Assembly (NCBI GenBank): GCA_005116965.1
Contig: SWDG01000025.1
Span: 453,991 to 517,990 of the forward strand
Direction: 5' to 3'
From: Nitrospira sp.
GTDB lineage: Bacteria > Nitrospirota > Nitrospiria > Nitrospirales > Nitrospiraceae
Length of the DNA: 64,000 bases
In this document: one piece after another, positions 37,939 through 45,775 of the stretch
How the letters are laid out: every line of letters begins with the position of its first letter
How positions within the stretch are numbered: position 1 is the first letter of the stretch
Position numbers and translations under genes: made by a program
Notes under the pieces: model-generated
What the model saw: only the letters and a program-made list of their open reading frames with translations
Told to the model about the DNA's origin: nothing
The model's database searches: none

Positions 37939-38547
37939 TTACCCCCTTCCAAGCTCCTTGAGCCCTTCACGAATGAGCTCCTTCAACGCCAATGAGCCTG
38001 TCGCAGCCTTTGTGGCCCGCTTTAAGGCTTCCTTGGCATCCTGGGCACGATAGCCCAAGTTTATCAGAGCGGAGAGGGCGTCCTCATACGGGCCATCCAC
38101 GACGGAGGTGTCAGCGGTCGCAAGCCGAGACGAACCCCCCTGGATTTTGCCGACCTTATCCTTCAGTTCAAGCACAATGCGGCCCGCTGATTTTTTGCCG
38201 ATGCCTGGAACGGTCGCCAGCTTCTCGACATCCTCGGTTTGGATCGCATGGATCAGATCCGTGATCGGCAAACTCGAGAGCACGCTCAGCGCCAGCTTCG
38301 GCCCGATCCCCGACACGCTGGTCAGCAGCAAAAACGATTCCTTCTCGCTTTGCGACAGAAAGCCGAAGAGCTGGATCGCATCTTCCCGGAGATGCGTGTG
38401 AATATTCAGCGCGGTAACTTCGTCAAGATTCGGGAGGGCGTAATAGGTGCTGAGTGGAATATGAACTTCGTACCCGACCCCTTGCACATCGAGCGTGAGG
38501 TGGGTAGGTGCCTTAAATGCCAACCGCCCCGTGAGAAAGGCGATCAT
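37939..38547 (-). CDS. ruvA: Holliday-junction protein RuvA
   Basis: 202 residues. Domain I is an OB fold (MIAFLTGRLAFKAPTHLTLD). Domain II has two helix-hairpin-helix motifs (SVSGIGPKLALSVLS and TVPGIGKKSAGRIVLEL). Domain III, which contacts RuvB, is the C-terminal three-helix piece DALSALINLGYRAQDAKEAL. It binds four-way junctions as a tetramer and loads RuvB. yebC lies 48 bases upstream. The usual ruvC between yebC and ruvA is absent. Confidence 0.95.
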   Translation of the reverse strand: MIAFLTGRLAFKAPTHLTLDVQGVGYEVHIPLSTYYALPNLDEVTALNIHTHLREDAIQLFGFLSQSEKESFLLLTSVSGIGPKLALSVLSSLPITDLIHAIQTEDVEKLATVPGIGKKSAGRIVLELKDKVGKIQGGSSRLATADTSVVDGPYEDALSALINLGYRAQDAKEALKRATKAATGSLALKELIREGLKELGRG

Positions 38548-38595
38548 GTCGTCTGGTTATCCGAGTGCCATGACGGTGTTGGTTCGCCGACCTTG

Positions 38596-39354
38596 CTATC
38601 CTGCTGCGGTCGCGGCCACTTTCTCCATGATTTCGTCCGGGATGTCAAAATTCGCGTGAACCTTCTGCACGTCATCATGCTCGTCCAAGATCTCCATCAA
38701 CTTGAGCATTTGTTCAGCCGACTTTTCGTCCAGACGGATCGTGTTCTGCGGAATAAAGGTGATTTCGGCCAAGGCTGCGTCGATCTTGGCATCGACCAGT
38801 GCCTTCTTCACCGTTTCAAAATCGTGGGGGGTGGTGAGTACCTCATAACTCTTCTCACCGACCTTCACGTCTTCCGCCCCAGCGTCGAGGGCCAACGACA
38901 GAAGCGCATCTTCCTCGACCTTCCCCTTCTCAATTGCCACAAGCCCCTTCTTCTGAAACTGCCAGGCGACGGCACCCGCTTCCGACATATTGCCATGATT
39001 TTTCGTCAGAAGACTGCGAATTTCCGCAACGGTCCGGTTCCGATTGTCGCTCGTAATCTCGAGAAGTACGGCGATCCCTCCGGGGCCATATCCTTCCAAC
39101 TGAAATTCCTCGTACATCACACCAGGCAATTCCCCCGTCCCTCGCTGAACGGCCTTCTTCATCGTATCGCCAGGCATGTTGGCTTCCTTCGCCTTGGCGA
39201 TCGCCAGACGCAGTCGGGGATTAGCCTCAGGATCACCACCGGACCGAGCCGCAATGGTTATCTCCCGGATGATGCGCGTGAAGATCTTCCCGCGCTTCGC
39301 ATCCTGGGCGCCCTTGTGCCGTTTGATCGTGGACCAGTGACTATGTCCACCCAT
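38596..39354 (-). CDS. YebC/PmpR family regulatory or ribosome-associated protein
   Basis: 252 residues with the conserved start MGGHSHWSTIKRHKGAQDAK, then the three-domain YebC plan: RGTGELPGVMYEEFQLEGYGPGG, SDNRNRTVAEIR and FEKKG-like GAVAWQFQKKG. Family members have been described as transcription regulators and more recently as factors easing translation of proline stretches. AGAGGAGG precedes the ATG. It often neighbours ruvC-ruvA-ruvB, as here apart from the missing ruvC. Confidence 0.93.
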   Translation of the reverse strand: MGGHSHWSTIKRHKGAQDAKRGKIFTRIIREITIAARSGGDPEANPRLRLAIAKAKEANMPGDTMKKAVQRGTGELPGVMYEEFQLEGYGPGGIAVLLEITSDNRNRTVAEIRSLLTKNHGNMSEAGAVAWQFQKKGLVAIEKGKVEEDALLSLALDAGAEDVKVGEKSYEVLTTPHDFETVKKALVDAKIDAALAEITFIPQNTIRLDEKSAEQMLKLMEILDEHDDVQKVHANFDIPDEIMEKVAATAAG

Positions 39355-39492
39355 GTGATCCTCCTCTACGCCGGCCCGAACTTTGTGAGCTGGTTAGAGA
39401 TGCGTACGAAGACACTACCACCTCATGAAAGGCTAGACGTAACACAGGCCTCAGAAAGGTGTCAATTATGACGCAGCCACCGAGTGAAGGGG

Positions 39493-40242
39493 CTATTCGA
39501 AATACAGAAGCAGCTGAATACCGATGAGGATCACGAATACCGCCCAGGCCAGGTCCCATTTTTTTACTGGAAAACTCGACGCCCCAGATCCCCACGACAC
39601 CATCGCGCTGGACAAGGCAGCCCCAACGCCAAGACTTCCGAGAAGCGCATGGTGAAGCTCAATAGTCTGATGCGCTGGATGATTCCCATGCGAGTGCCAG
39701 AACAGCAACAGTCCGCCGATCATGGCACCAACCACTAATGGAGCCGCCCAGGCAGGGTGGCGCACCCAGCCGATTCGGCGAAGCGTCTCGCTGGCCGCAG
39801 CAGTGGCAGCGAAAATTCCGTAGAATTTATGCTGGATGATTTCCGGGTCTTGTCCGGAAAATGTCTGCGCCAAGGTCAAGGAGCCGATCGGCCAGGCCTC
39901 GTGGTCACTCCAGACCAACAGGTACGCCCCGATGACACTGAGGGCACTCGGCAGAACCAGGCGAGTCCAGGAAGGCAGCGGGTATCGTAACGCATGCCCT
40001 AACTCAGCAAGCCCAAACAGGAGCACGAAGAGACCGGCAAACCGATGGTTGAATTCCGAGTAGGCCACCCCTTGGGCTGACCCTTCCCACCCTCCTCCGC
40101 CATGCTCGCCTTGGGAACCTTGCGTGATGCCCGTGGTGAGGGAGGCTTGATGATGTTCTGAAGATACCTGTGCAGTCCGGTTGAAGAACCAGAGAATCGG
40201 CACTAGCAGCAGAACAGATAATAGGGAAACACACCACTTCAT
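39493..40242 (-). CDS. Hypothetical polytopic membrane protein, histidine-rich
   Basis: 249 residues from ATG 40242. An N-terminal signal or helix (VSLLSVLLLVPILWFF) precedes a glycine- and histidine-rich loop. About six helices follow. Histidines sit at helix ends or inside them: FNHRFAGLFVLLFG, GLAELGHALRY, IQHKFYGIFAA, LLLFWHSHGNHPAHQ and ELHHALLGSLG. This placement would suit heme or copper binding, but I cannot assign a family. It is transcribed after the PCP_red/zinc-ribbon gene, with a terminator-like stem between them, and before yebC. Confidence 0.65.
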   Translation of the reverse strand: MKWCVSLLSVLLLVPILWFFNRTAQVSSEHHQASLTTGITQGSQGEHGGGGWEGSAQGVAYSEFNHRFAGLFVLLFGLAELGHALRYPLPSWTRLVLPSALSVIGAYLLVWSDHEAWPIGSLTLAQTFSGQDPEIIQHKFYGIFAATAAASETLRRIGWVRHPAWAAPLVVGAMIGGLLLFWHSHGNHPAHQTIELHHALLGSLGVGAALSSAMVSWGSGASSFPVKKWDLAWAVFVILIGIQLLLYFE

Positions 40243-40280
40243 CGTAACAGCCGTAACATGAATGCGCGTCGATAATGGAA

Positions 40281-40308
40281 AGGCCCATCCAGTCAACTGG
40301 ATGGGCCT
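40281..40308 (-). terminator. Perfect hairpin after the zinc-ribbon/PCP_red gene
   Basis: A 12-base-pair perfect stem (AGGCCCATCCAG with CTGGATGGGCCT) and a 4-base loop lie 28 bases past the stop at 40336. On the minus strand it is followed by TTCCATT. It probably ends the transcript from the mrp/PCP_red genes. Confidence 0.7.
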
Positions 40309-40335
40309 CACGACACCAGACTCATGCGGCTCCCA

Positions 40336-41088
40336 CTACATAAACTTCATGAACTTCTCTTTGGTCTCGTCCATCACTTGCGCGGTAATGGATGATAATC
40401 CACGTTCCTTGGCCACACGCTCCACTTCTTTGCGCGCCATAGGGCGGATGAAGTCTGGAATATTTTCCAGCCGCTGTTCCGCCTCGCGTGACCACGTCAT
40501 CCCGTCAGGCGAATCATTCTTTGAATCGTCCATCACTTGCAGCGTGATAGTCTTGAATCCCTGTTTGCGCGCGTAGGTCTCCACACTGCCCTGAACCATC
40601 GGTTTCACGAAGGCCGGGAGCCGGTCGAGTTTTTCTTTGGCATCGGCCGTCCAGGTAAACTCGGACGGGGAAGACCCACCACTGGCTGGTTTACCGGAAC
40701 TGGTGAGCCCCATTTCAGCCACCATGGCGGAGAATGGACAGCCACTCGCTTTTTCAGGCGCCTTGGCAGGCGACGCAGCAGCGGCAGAAACAGCCGGCTG
40801 ACCTCCTTGAATTTTCTCATTCAAATAGGCCGCCATCTGCCCAGGGGCTGGGGTGGCTTCGGTCTTCAACGTACCCTTCGTCATCTCGAATGGCTCGGCC
40901 TCAACAGTGCGCCCCCCCAGCTTGACTCCGAGGGAACTGACCATCTGGGTTTCACCAGGATTCGTCACCATGGAGAACTTGGCATTGCAAGACGGACAGC
41001 CGAAAAACACGCCCAGCGTGCCCTCCCCTGGTTTTTCCACCTTTTCGAAATTCATGTAAGTTTCACAGTTGAGGCATACGAATTTCAT
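40336..41088 (-). CDS. Zinc-ribbon protein with two PCP_red domains
   Basis: 250 residues. Residues 1-40 hold a CxxC...CxxC ribbon (FVCLNCETY and FFGCPSCNAKF). After a low-complexity linker with a lone GCPF cysteine, two units of about 45 residues match the PCP_red domain, known from the C-terminus of the BchB/ChlB subunit of light-independent protochlorophyllide reductase: one starts FTWTADAKEKLDRLPAFVKP, the other MTWSREAEQRLENIPDFIRP. No nitrogenase-like core is present, so a pigment role is not implied. It follows mrp by 24 bases. Confidence 0.75.
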   Translation of the reverse strand: MKFVCLNCETYMNFEKVEKPGEGTLGVFFGCPSCNAKFSMVTNPGETQMVSSLGVKLGGRTVEAEPFEMTKGTLKTEATPAPGQMAAYLNEKIQGGQPAVSAAAASPAKAPEKASGCPFSAMVAEMGLTSSGKPASGGSSPSEFTWTADAKEKLDRLPAFVKPMVQGSVETYARKQGFKTITLQVMDDSKNDSPDGMTWSREAEQRLENIPDFIRPMARKEVERVAKERGLSSITAQVMDETKEKFMKFM

Positions 41089-41112
41089 GGGTCTCCTCTT
41101 CAGTGCATCGTG

Positions 41113-42903
41113 TTACAGTTGTTCGGCCAACACTTTCTTGTAATCGATGAGCGTCCTGATGCGCCCAGCTATTTCCTGGTACCGTTGAATGGTCGGATAG
41201 GTTTCGTCGAGCAACGGCTCCCCCTTGTCGAAGGTACGGGCGAGGGTCCGGTCGAAGGGAATGCGTCCGAGCAGCGGCAAATCCAGCATCTCACACATCG
41301 CCTCGGTATTGCCTTCGAACAACTCGTTCACTTCCCCACAAGACGGACAGCGATACTCACTCATATTTTCGACAATGCCCATGACCTTGATACCTATGTC
41401 GCGAGCATAGGTCACCGACTTCTGCACCACATCCGATGCCACTTCTGATGGTGTCGTCACGACAATCGCTCCTGCCAGGTCAGGAATAAACCCGGCAATG
41501 ACCGGCGGTTTGTCCGCTGCGGCCCCCGGTGGGAGATCGACCAGTAGATAATCGAGCTCACCCCAGACGACATCGGCCAGAAACTCTCGAATGACATTCA
41601 TTTCCATCAACCCTAACCAGACCGGACTGACATCCATCGGCCCTTTCCAACGAACCGGCGATGCATCATCCAAGAAGAAGTCCATCGATGCAACTTTCAC
41701 CCCGAGCGGCCCGACCGGTGGAATAGCTCCCTCAGGTCTCATAGTCAACGACTGGCCATGTAATCCCAACATGCGAGGCACACAAGGCCCGTTCAGATCC
41801 ACGTCCAACAGTCCGACCTTCGCGCCTTGCCGCGCAAAGGCCAACGCCAAGTTGACCGTGGTCATGCTCTTGCCCACGCCGCCTTTTCCGCTCATGACCA
41901 CCAGCTTGTGCGTGATGCCGGCCATGCGAGCATGGACCTGTTTAGTATTTTCTGAAATCTGTTCGAGGACTTTGGCGTCGTCTGAATACTTCAAATTGCG
42001 AAGAATGGCCTTCAGATCATCCTTACCGGATCGGAATGTCGCGTTGCCGTTACCAAGAAACGTTGTGAAGCTGTCCTGCTCTCCGTTGATGACCAGAAGG
42101 TCTCTGTGATGATCGTTATTGAAGTCGGCGAAACTTACGCCAAGAGGTCGACGGCCCGTCGAATAGTCTGTGGGATCCCGAAAAGAACCGTCACCATTCC
42201 CGAGCCAAATGGAGACGGCATTCGACATCGGTCCACCATTCGTCACCACCATGTCTAATTTCCCATCGGTATTGAGATCAGAGAGGGCAACGGATGTGGG
42301 AGTATCTCCATGTTCGTACTGAACTCCGTGTCGAAATTCACCGGCCCCGTTCCCTAGAAAGATTTTGACCTTATCGTTTCGTAGAGCAACAACAAGATCC
42401 GCATGATGATCGCCGTTGATATCGTTGGCGGCCAGTGCAATTGGTGCACGATGGACCGGATAACGTGGTCCCTCTTCAAACTTTCCATCTCCATGCCCGA
42501 GCAAGATCATGACTTCATCGCCACCGGAGCACGCCAGGGCCACATCAGCATGTCGGTCCTGATTAAAGTTGCTCATCACGAGGGAACGCGGCTCCTGACA
42601 GACATTGAGCTGAATCTGATCTCTGAATGTCCCATCTCCATTTCCCAACAGTATCGAGAGGGTATTACTCGCAATATTGGTGGTCACGAGATCGGTGAAT
42701 GAGTCATGATTGAGGTCCTCGGTGACAATCGTGGTTGGATTTTTGCCGACCTTGTAGCTGGCAAAATAATAAAAAGGATCAGGTGGGTTATATGGCTCGC
42801 TCTTGGAACAGGCCCACAGACCATGACCAATGAGAAAAAACAGCCATAGCAGGGAAAGAATCGGCCTCGCTACATGGGATTTCCGCTCGATACCAATCTT
42901 CAC
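41113..42903 (-). CDS. mrp: FG-GAP/VCBS-repeat lipoprotein fused to an Mrp/NBP35-type ATPase (likely chimeric)
   Basis: 596 residues from GTG 42903 (GGAG just upstream). Residues 1-33 are a lipoprotein signal with lipobox LWAC. About 250 residues of FG-GAP repeats follow, with recurring LGNGDGTFR-type and DLNTDGKLDM-type loops, as in secreted beta-propellers. At about base 42027 the frame passes from NATFRS into KDDLKAILRNLKYSDD. The rest is a complete cytosolic Mrp P-loop ATPase: GKGGVGKSMTTVNLAL, DLNGPCVPRM, LVDLPPG, and CPSCGE for an Fe-S cluster. The two halves belong in different compartments, so a rearrangement or assembly join is the likely cause. The Mrp part normally begins close to this point. 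Confidence 0.8.
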   Translation of the reverse strand: MKIGIERKSHVARPILSLLWLFFLIGHGLWACSKSEPYNPPDPFYYFASYKVGKNPTTIVTEDLNHDSFTDLVTTNIASNTLSILLGNGDGTFRDQIQLNVCQEPRSLVMSNFNQDRHADVALACSGGDEVMILLGHGDGKFEEGPRYPVHRAPIALAANDINGDHHADLVVALRNDKVKIFLGNGAGEFRHGVQYEHGDTPTSVALSDLNTDGKLDMVVTNGGPMSNAVSIWLGNGDGSFRDPTDYSTGRRPLGVSFADFNNDHHRDLLVINGEQDSFTTFLGNGNATFRSGKDDLKAILRNLKYSDDAKVLEQISENTKQVHARMAGITHKLVVMSGKGGVGKSMTTVNLALAFARQGAKVGLLDVDLNGPCVPRMLGLHGQSLTMRPEGAIPPVGPLGVKVASMDFFLDDASPVRWKGPMDVSPVWLGLMEMNVIREFLADVVWGELDYLLVDLPPGAAADKPPVIAGFIPDLAGAIVVTTPSEVASDVVQKSVTYARDIGIKVMGIVENMSEYRCPSCGEVNELFEGNTEAMCEMLDLPLLGRIPFDRTLARTFDKGEPLLDETYPTIQRYQEIAGRIRTLIDYKKVLAEQL

Positions 42904-43076
42904 ACCGTCTCCGACACCCCAACCCCGCTCGACCAATAGGCCTATGATGATGGAATCAGAAGGCCCAGTATACAGAGGCAGTCTTCCCACTCGCAATCTT
43001 CAGTAAGACGTCATCAGCCTTTGAATTTTGCCTGCCGCTTACGTTATGATGCGACGTTACTTTTAGGAGGAAGGTT

Positions 43077-43397
43077 ATGAGCAAAATTGTGAACGTTGAT
43101 ATCACGATGTACGGGATTGCCGAAGTTCTTACCTGGTGTCATGATCGGAACAAGGGGCGTATCCCTGGCGTTGATACCCCGGGCTTCAAAAAAATGCAGG
43201 AGCTGTTGGCGGAGAAGCCGCAATCGGCGGATTATTTTACGCTTGATCAGTTCTGGAAGAAGAAAGTGACGCTGCCCTTAACCGAAGACGAAGTTTCGAT
43301 GATTGATCGTTGTCTATACGACATTCCCAATTTAGACAACGAACCGCTCCCGCAAATTCGGCACAAGTTTTGGCCCCAGCAGGTGGAAGCCCACTAG
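43077..43397 (+). CDS. Hypothetical 106-residue protein
   Basis: The ATG follows a strong AGGAGGAAGG site. The product is soluble, with a helix YGIAEVLTWCHDR, a FTLDQFWKKKVTLPLTEDE stretch and a proline-rich end. No signal peptide, membrane helix or metal motif is visible and I do not recognise a family. It is the only rightward gene between two leftward operons; the promoter probably lies in the 75 bases after the lipoprotein start. Confidence 0.65.
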   Translation: MSKIVNVDITMYGIAEVLTWCHDRNKGRIPGVDTPGFKKMQELLAEKPQSADYFTLDQFWKKKVTLPLTEDEVSMIDRCLYDIPNLDNEPLPQIRHKFWPQQVEAH

Positions 43398-43479
43398 AAG
43401 AGAATCTCCGATCCGAATTGGTTGGTTGGGGTATTTTCTTGGAACACGCTAGAATTGACGGACGAGAAGTTTCGTCCGA

Positions 43480-44481
43480 TTAGAGTGTCCCCTCGCCTTT
43501 GAGATAGCTGCGGAATCGCTCCATGAGATCGGCTCCCAGAGTCCCGCCGTCAGGTTTCTTTGTCGACGGGTCGGCAAAGTGGCCACGGATTTCCTGAAGA
43601 CGTTTCTCCGCCTGATCATTCCCCTGCAAACGCTTGGTTTTCTGGAGAGCGGTTTCAAAGGCATCGAACGTCAATTCATGATAGCCGAACGAGCGGATGC
43701 GCTTGACGGCTTTCATCATCGCCTGATTCCGAAACGTCGTCAGATGGTCTGAATCGATTTCTTTCAATCCCAGCTTGCGGGCTCGCCGTTCCGCTGCTTT
43801 GCGGATACCGCTGCGGACAAAATCAGGAGAAGTTTGAAGCCGTTTCCAGGCTTCATCTGTCCATGCCATTCGCTCCTGCGGTGCTTCCCAGAGTTCATGC
43901 AGGATCTGTTCATCAATGAGGGTAAGCCCTCGTTCTCTGGCCAGATCCTCACTATCTCGTTTCAGCATATCCGTCACAAAGTCCATTGCGATGGGCGGCG
44001 AGTGCTTTAACTTGTCTTGGAGTAGCGCCACGGCTTCCTCAGTCCATTCCATCGGGGGGCCGCCCTCCTCGTGGAGGTCACCAAGCGCTTCCACTTTTTC
44101 AAACAACTCGACATTTACTTCAAGATGCCCCCGTTCCTTCGCAATTTCCTCCGCAATCTGCTTGATCATCGCGCGCATGAACTCGGGTACCATACCCAAC
44201 CGTTCCTTCGCGGCGGCGGTCCATGGCAGACGGCCATTGGCCATCTCATCGACAGCGGAGGCCATGCCGGCCTCACCGCCCATGCGTCCCATCATCTGTC
44301 CCTTAAACTGCTCAAGAATCTCCTCGGTGATTTCCTCGTACCCCAATTCTCGCGCTTTCGTTTCAGCCAAGCGACGGACCATGCCACGCAGAAATATCGG
44401 GGCGCGCTCCATTCGTTTGAGGGCACCGTCTGTCCAGTGGATTTCTGTGGTATTCGCCTGCGAAGAATCTGATACCGACAT
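43480..44481 (-). CDS. Protein with four PCP_red-like repeats
   Basis: 333 residues from ATG 44481 (AAGGGG upstream). Four units begin with a tryptophan and share a pattern of W, A, L, P and a terminal arginine-glycine helix: IHWTDGALKRMERAPIFLRG, LPWTAAAKERLGMVPEFMRA, MEWTEEAVALLQDKLK and MAWTDEAWKRLQTSPDFVRS, each followed by a helix ending ARELGYEEIT-like. These match the PCP_red family of BchB/ChlB C-termini. There is no catalytic core, signal or membrane helix. It follows hup by 26 bases. Function unknown; the presence of a second PCP_red protein near mrp suggests a common pathway. Confidence 0.75.
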   Translation of the reverse strand: MSVSDSSQANTTEIHWTDGALKRMERAPIFLRGMVRRLAETKARELGYEEITEEILEQFKGQMMGRMGGEAGMASAVDEMANGRLPWTAAAKERLGMVPEFMRAMIKQIAEEIAKERGHLEVNVELFEKVEALGDLHEEGGPPMEWTEEAVALLQDKLKHSPPIAMDFVTDMLKRDSEDLARERGLTLIDEQILHELWEAPQERMAWTDEAWKRLQTSPDFVRSGIRKAAERRARKLGLKEIDSDHLTTFRNQAMMKAVKRIRSFGYHELTFDAFETALQKTKRLQGNDQAEKRLQEIRGHFADPSTKKPDGGTLGADLMERFRSYLKGEGTL

Positions 44482-44507
44482 GGATTCCCCTTTCAACCAG
44501 ACAATCG

Positions 44508-44789
44508 CTACTGTTGGTTGAGCAATTCCTTCAGTTCTTTGCCGGCCTTAAAAAATGGGACTCGCTTGGCCGGTACCGCAACCGTCTCTCCAGTCTTTGG
44601 ATTGCGCCCTTCTTTCATTCGACGAGCCCGCAGGCGAAAGCTGCCGAAGCCACGAATCTCAGTTTTATCGCCGTTTTTCAGCGAATCCCTGACACAATCG
44701 AAAATGGTGTTGATCACTACTTCGGCCTGTCGCTTCGTCAGCGTGGTGACTTGCTCAGAAACTTTCTCAATGATCTGCGCCTTGGTCAT
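44508..44789 (-). CDS. HU/IHF family DNA-binding protein
   Basis: 93 residues with the HU fold: a helical start MTKAQIIEKVSEQV and the DNA-clamping arm FGSFRLRARRMKEGRNPKTGE ending in VPFFKAGKELKELL. The RNPKTG motif carries the proline that intercalates into DNA. Position after rpsA and sppA is the place of ihfB in many genomes, so it may be IHF-beta-like. GAAGGGAGG lies before ATG 44789. A second HU gene is at 57185. Confidence 0.92.
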   Translation of the reverse strand: MTKAQIIEKVSEQVTTLTKRQAEVVINTIFDCVRDSLKNGDKTEIRGFGSFRLRARRMKEGRNPKTGETVAVPAKRVPFFKAGKELKELLNQQ

Positions 44790-44837
44790 CTCCACCCTCC
44801 CTTCGCCGCGATAACCGCCACACCTTCATGGCCACAG

Positions 44838-45740
44838 CTAGAAGGCCATAAGATACTTCAAATTCACACCCGGCTGAACATCCAACTTGGGGAACAGCAT
44901 GCTGAGTTTCGAGTCCAGAATTTCACGAAGGGAAAAGCGACGGCGAGGCTCGATGACCTTCGGTTCCCCTTCGATCCCGACGACCTCCGCAGCCAGTTGA
45001 ATGGCATCTTCCAAGTCGCCGAGTTCGTCGACCAGCTTGGCTTCCTTCGCCTGGCGTCCGGTAAAGATTCGGCCGTCGGCCAGCGCTTGAGCAGCCCGGA
45101 GTTCGAGAGAACGGCCTTCCGCTACCGCCTCGATAAACTGCTTATGGACATCATCCATCACGCCCTGCAACAAGCCTCTTTCATCCGTACTCATCTTCCG
45201 AAGTGGAGAACCGACATCCTTATACTTTCCGCTCTTAATGACGACCCCCTCCACACCGATTTTCTGGAGTAACCCTTCCACATTGGCCGTTTCCATAATG
45301 ACGCCGATACTACCGGTCAGAGTCCCAGGATTGGCCACAATCCGATCCGTTGCGGCAGCGATGTAATATCCTCCCGATGCGGCGACACTTCCCATTGACG
45401 CGATCACCGCCTTATTGTGCTTACTTCTGACCTGCTTGACGGCATTATAAATCTCTTGTGATGGCACCACGCCGCCTCCAGGACTATCAATTCTGATGAC
45501 GATGGCCTTGACGGAAGGATTTTCGCTGAATCGCTTCAGCTCTCCAATGGTCGTCTGAGAATCCAAAATGACTCCCTCAACTCGAATCAGAGCGATGCGG
45601 TCATCAGTGGATAAATCGAGGTCGGGAAACAAGAGATTGATCAGCATCAGCACTCCCAGCCCTACTGCGAAAAGCCAAAAGGCTTTCCGCAGTAGATGGC
45701 GCTTGGGAGGCCGTTCCGCCTGTGTCACTTCATCCGCCAT
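44838..45740 (-). CDS. sppA: Signal peptide peptidase SppA
   Basis: 300 residues. One membrane helix (about residues 22-45) is followed by a ClpP-like serine protease domain facing the periplasm. The lysine/serine region is VIASMGSVAASGGYYIAAAT, with the nucleophile in SGGYY, then NPGTLTGSIGVIM. It digests signal peptides left in the membrane. It is the short SppA form of about 300 residues. It follows the 3' part of rpsA by 35 bases. Confidence 0.93.
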   Translation of the reverse strand: MADEVTQAERPPKRHLLRKAFWLFAVGLGVLMLINLLFPDLDLSTDDRIALIRVEGVILDSQTTIGELKRFSENPSVKAIVIRIDSPGGGVVPSQEIYNAVKQVRSKHNKAVIASMGSVAASGGYYIAAATDRIVANPGTLTGSIGVIMETANVEGLLQKIGVEGVVIKSGKYKDVGSPLRKMSTDERGLLQGVMDDVHKQFIEAVAEGRSLELRAAQALADGRIFTGRQAKEAKLVDELGDLEDAIQLAAEVVGIEGEPKVIEPRRRFSLREILDSKLSMLFPKLDVQPGVNLKYLMAF

Positions 45741-45775
45741 TGGCCATATCCCACATCGTTCCCAAACCGATCACC

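Noticed and set aside
38239..39471. 410-codon plus-strand open frame
   Set aside because: It lies wholly antisense to ruvA and yebC, both clear by family motifs; its sequence has no family pattern. It is a shadow of biased codon use.
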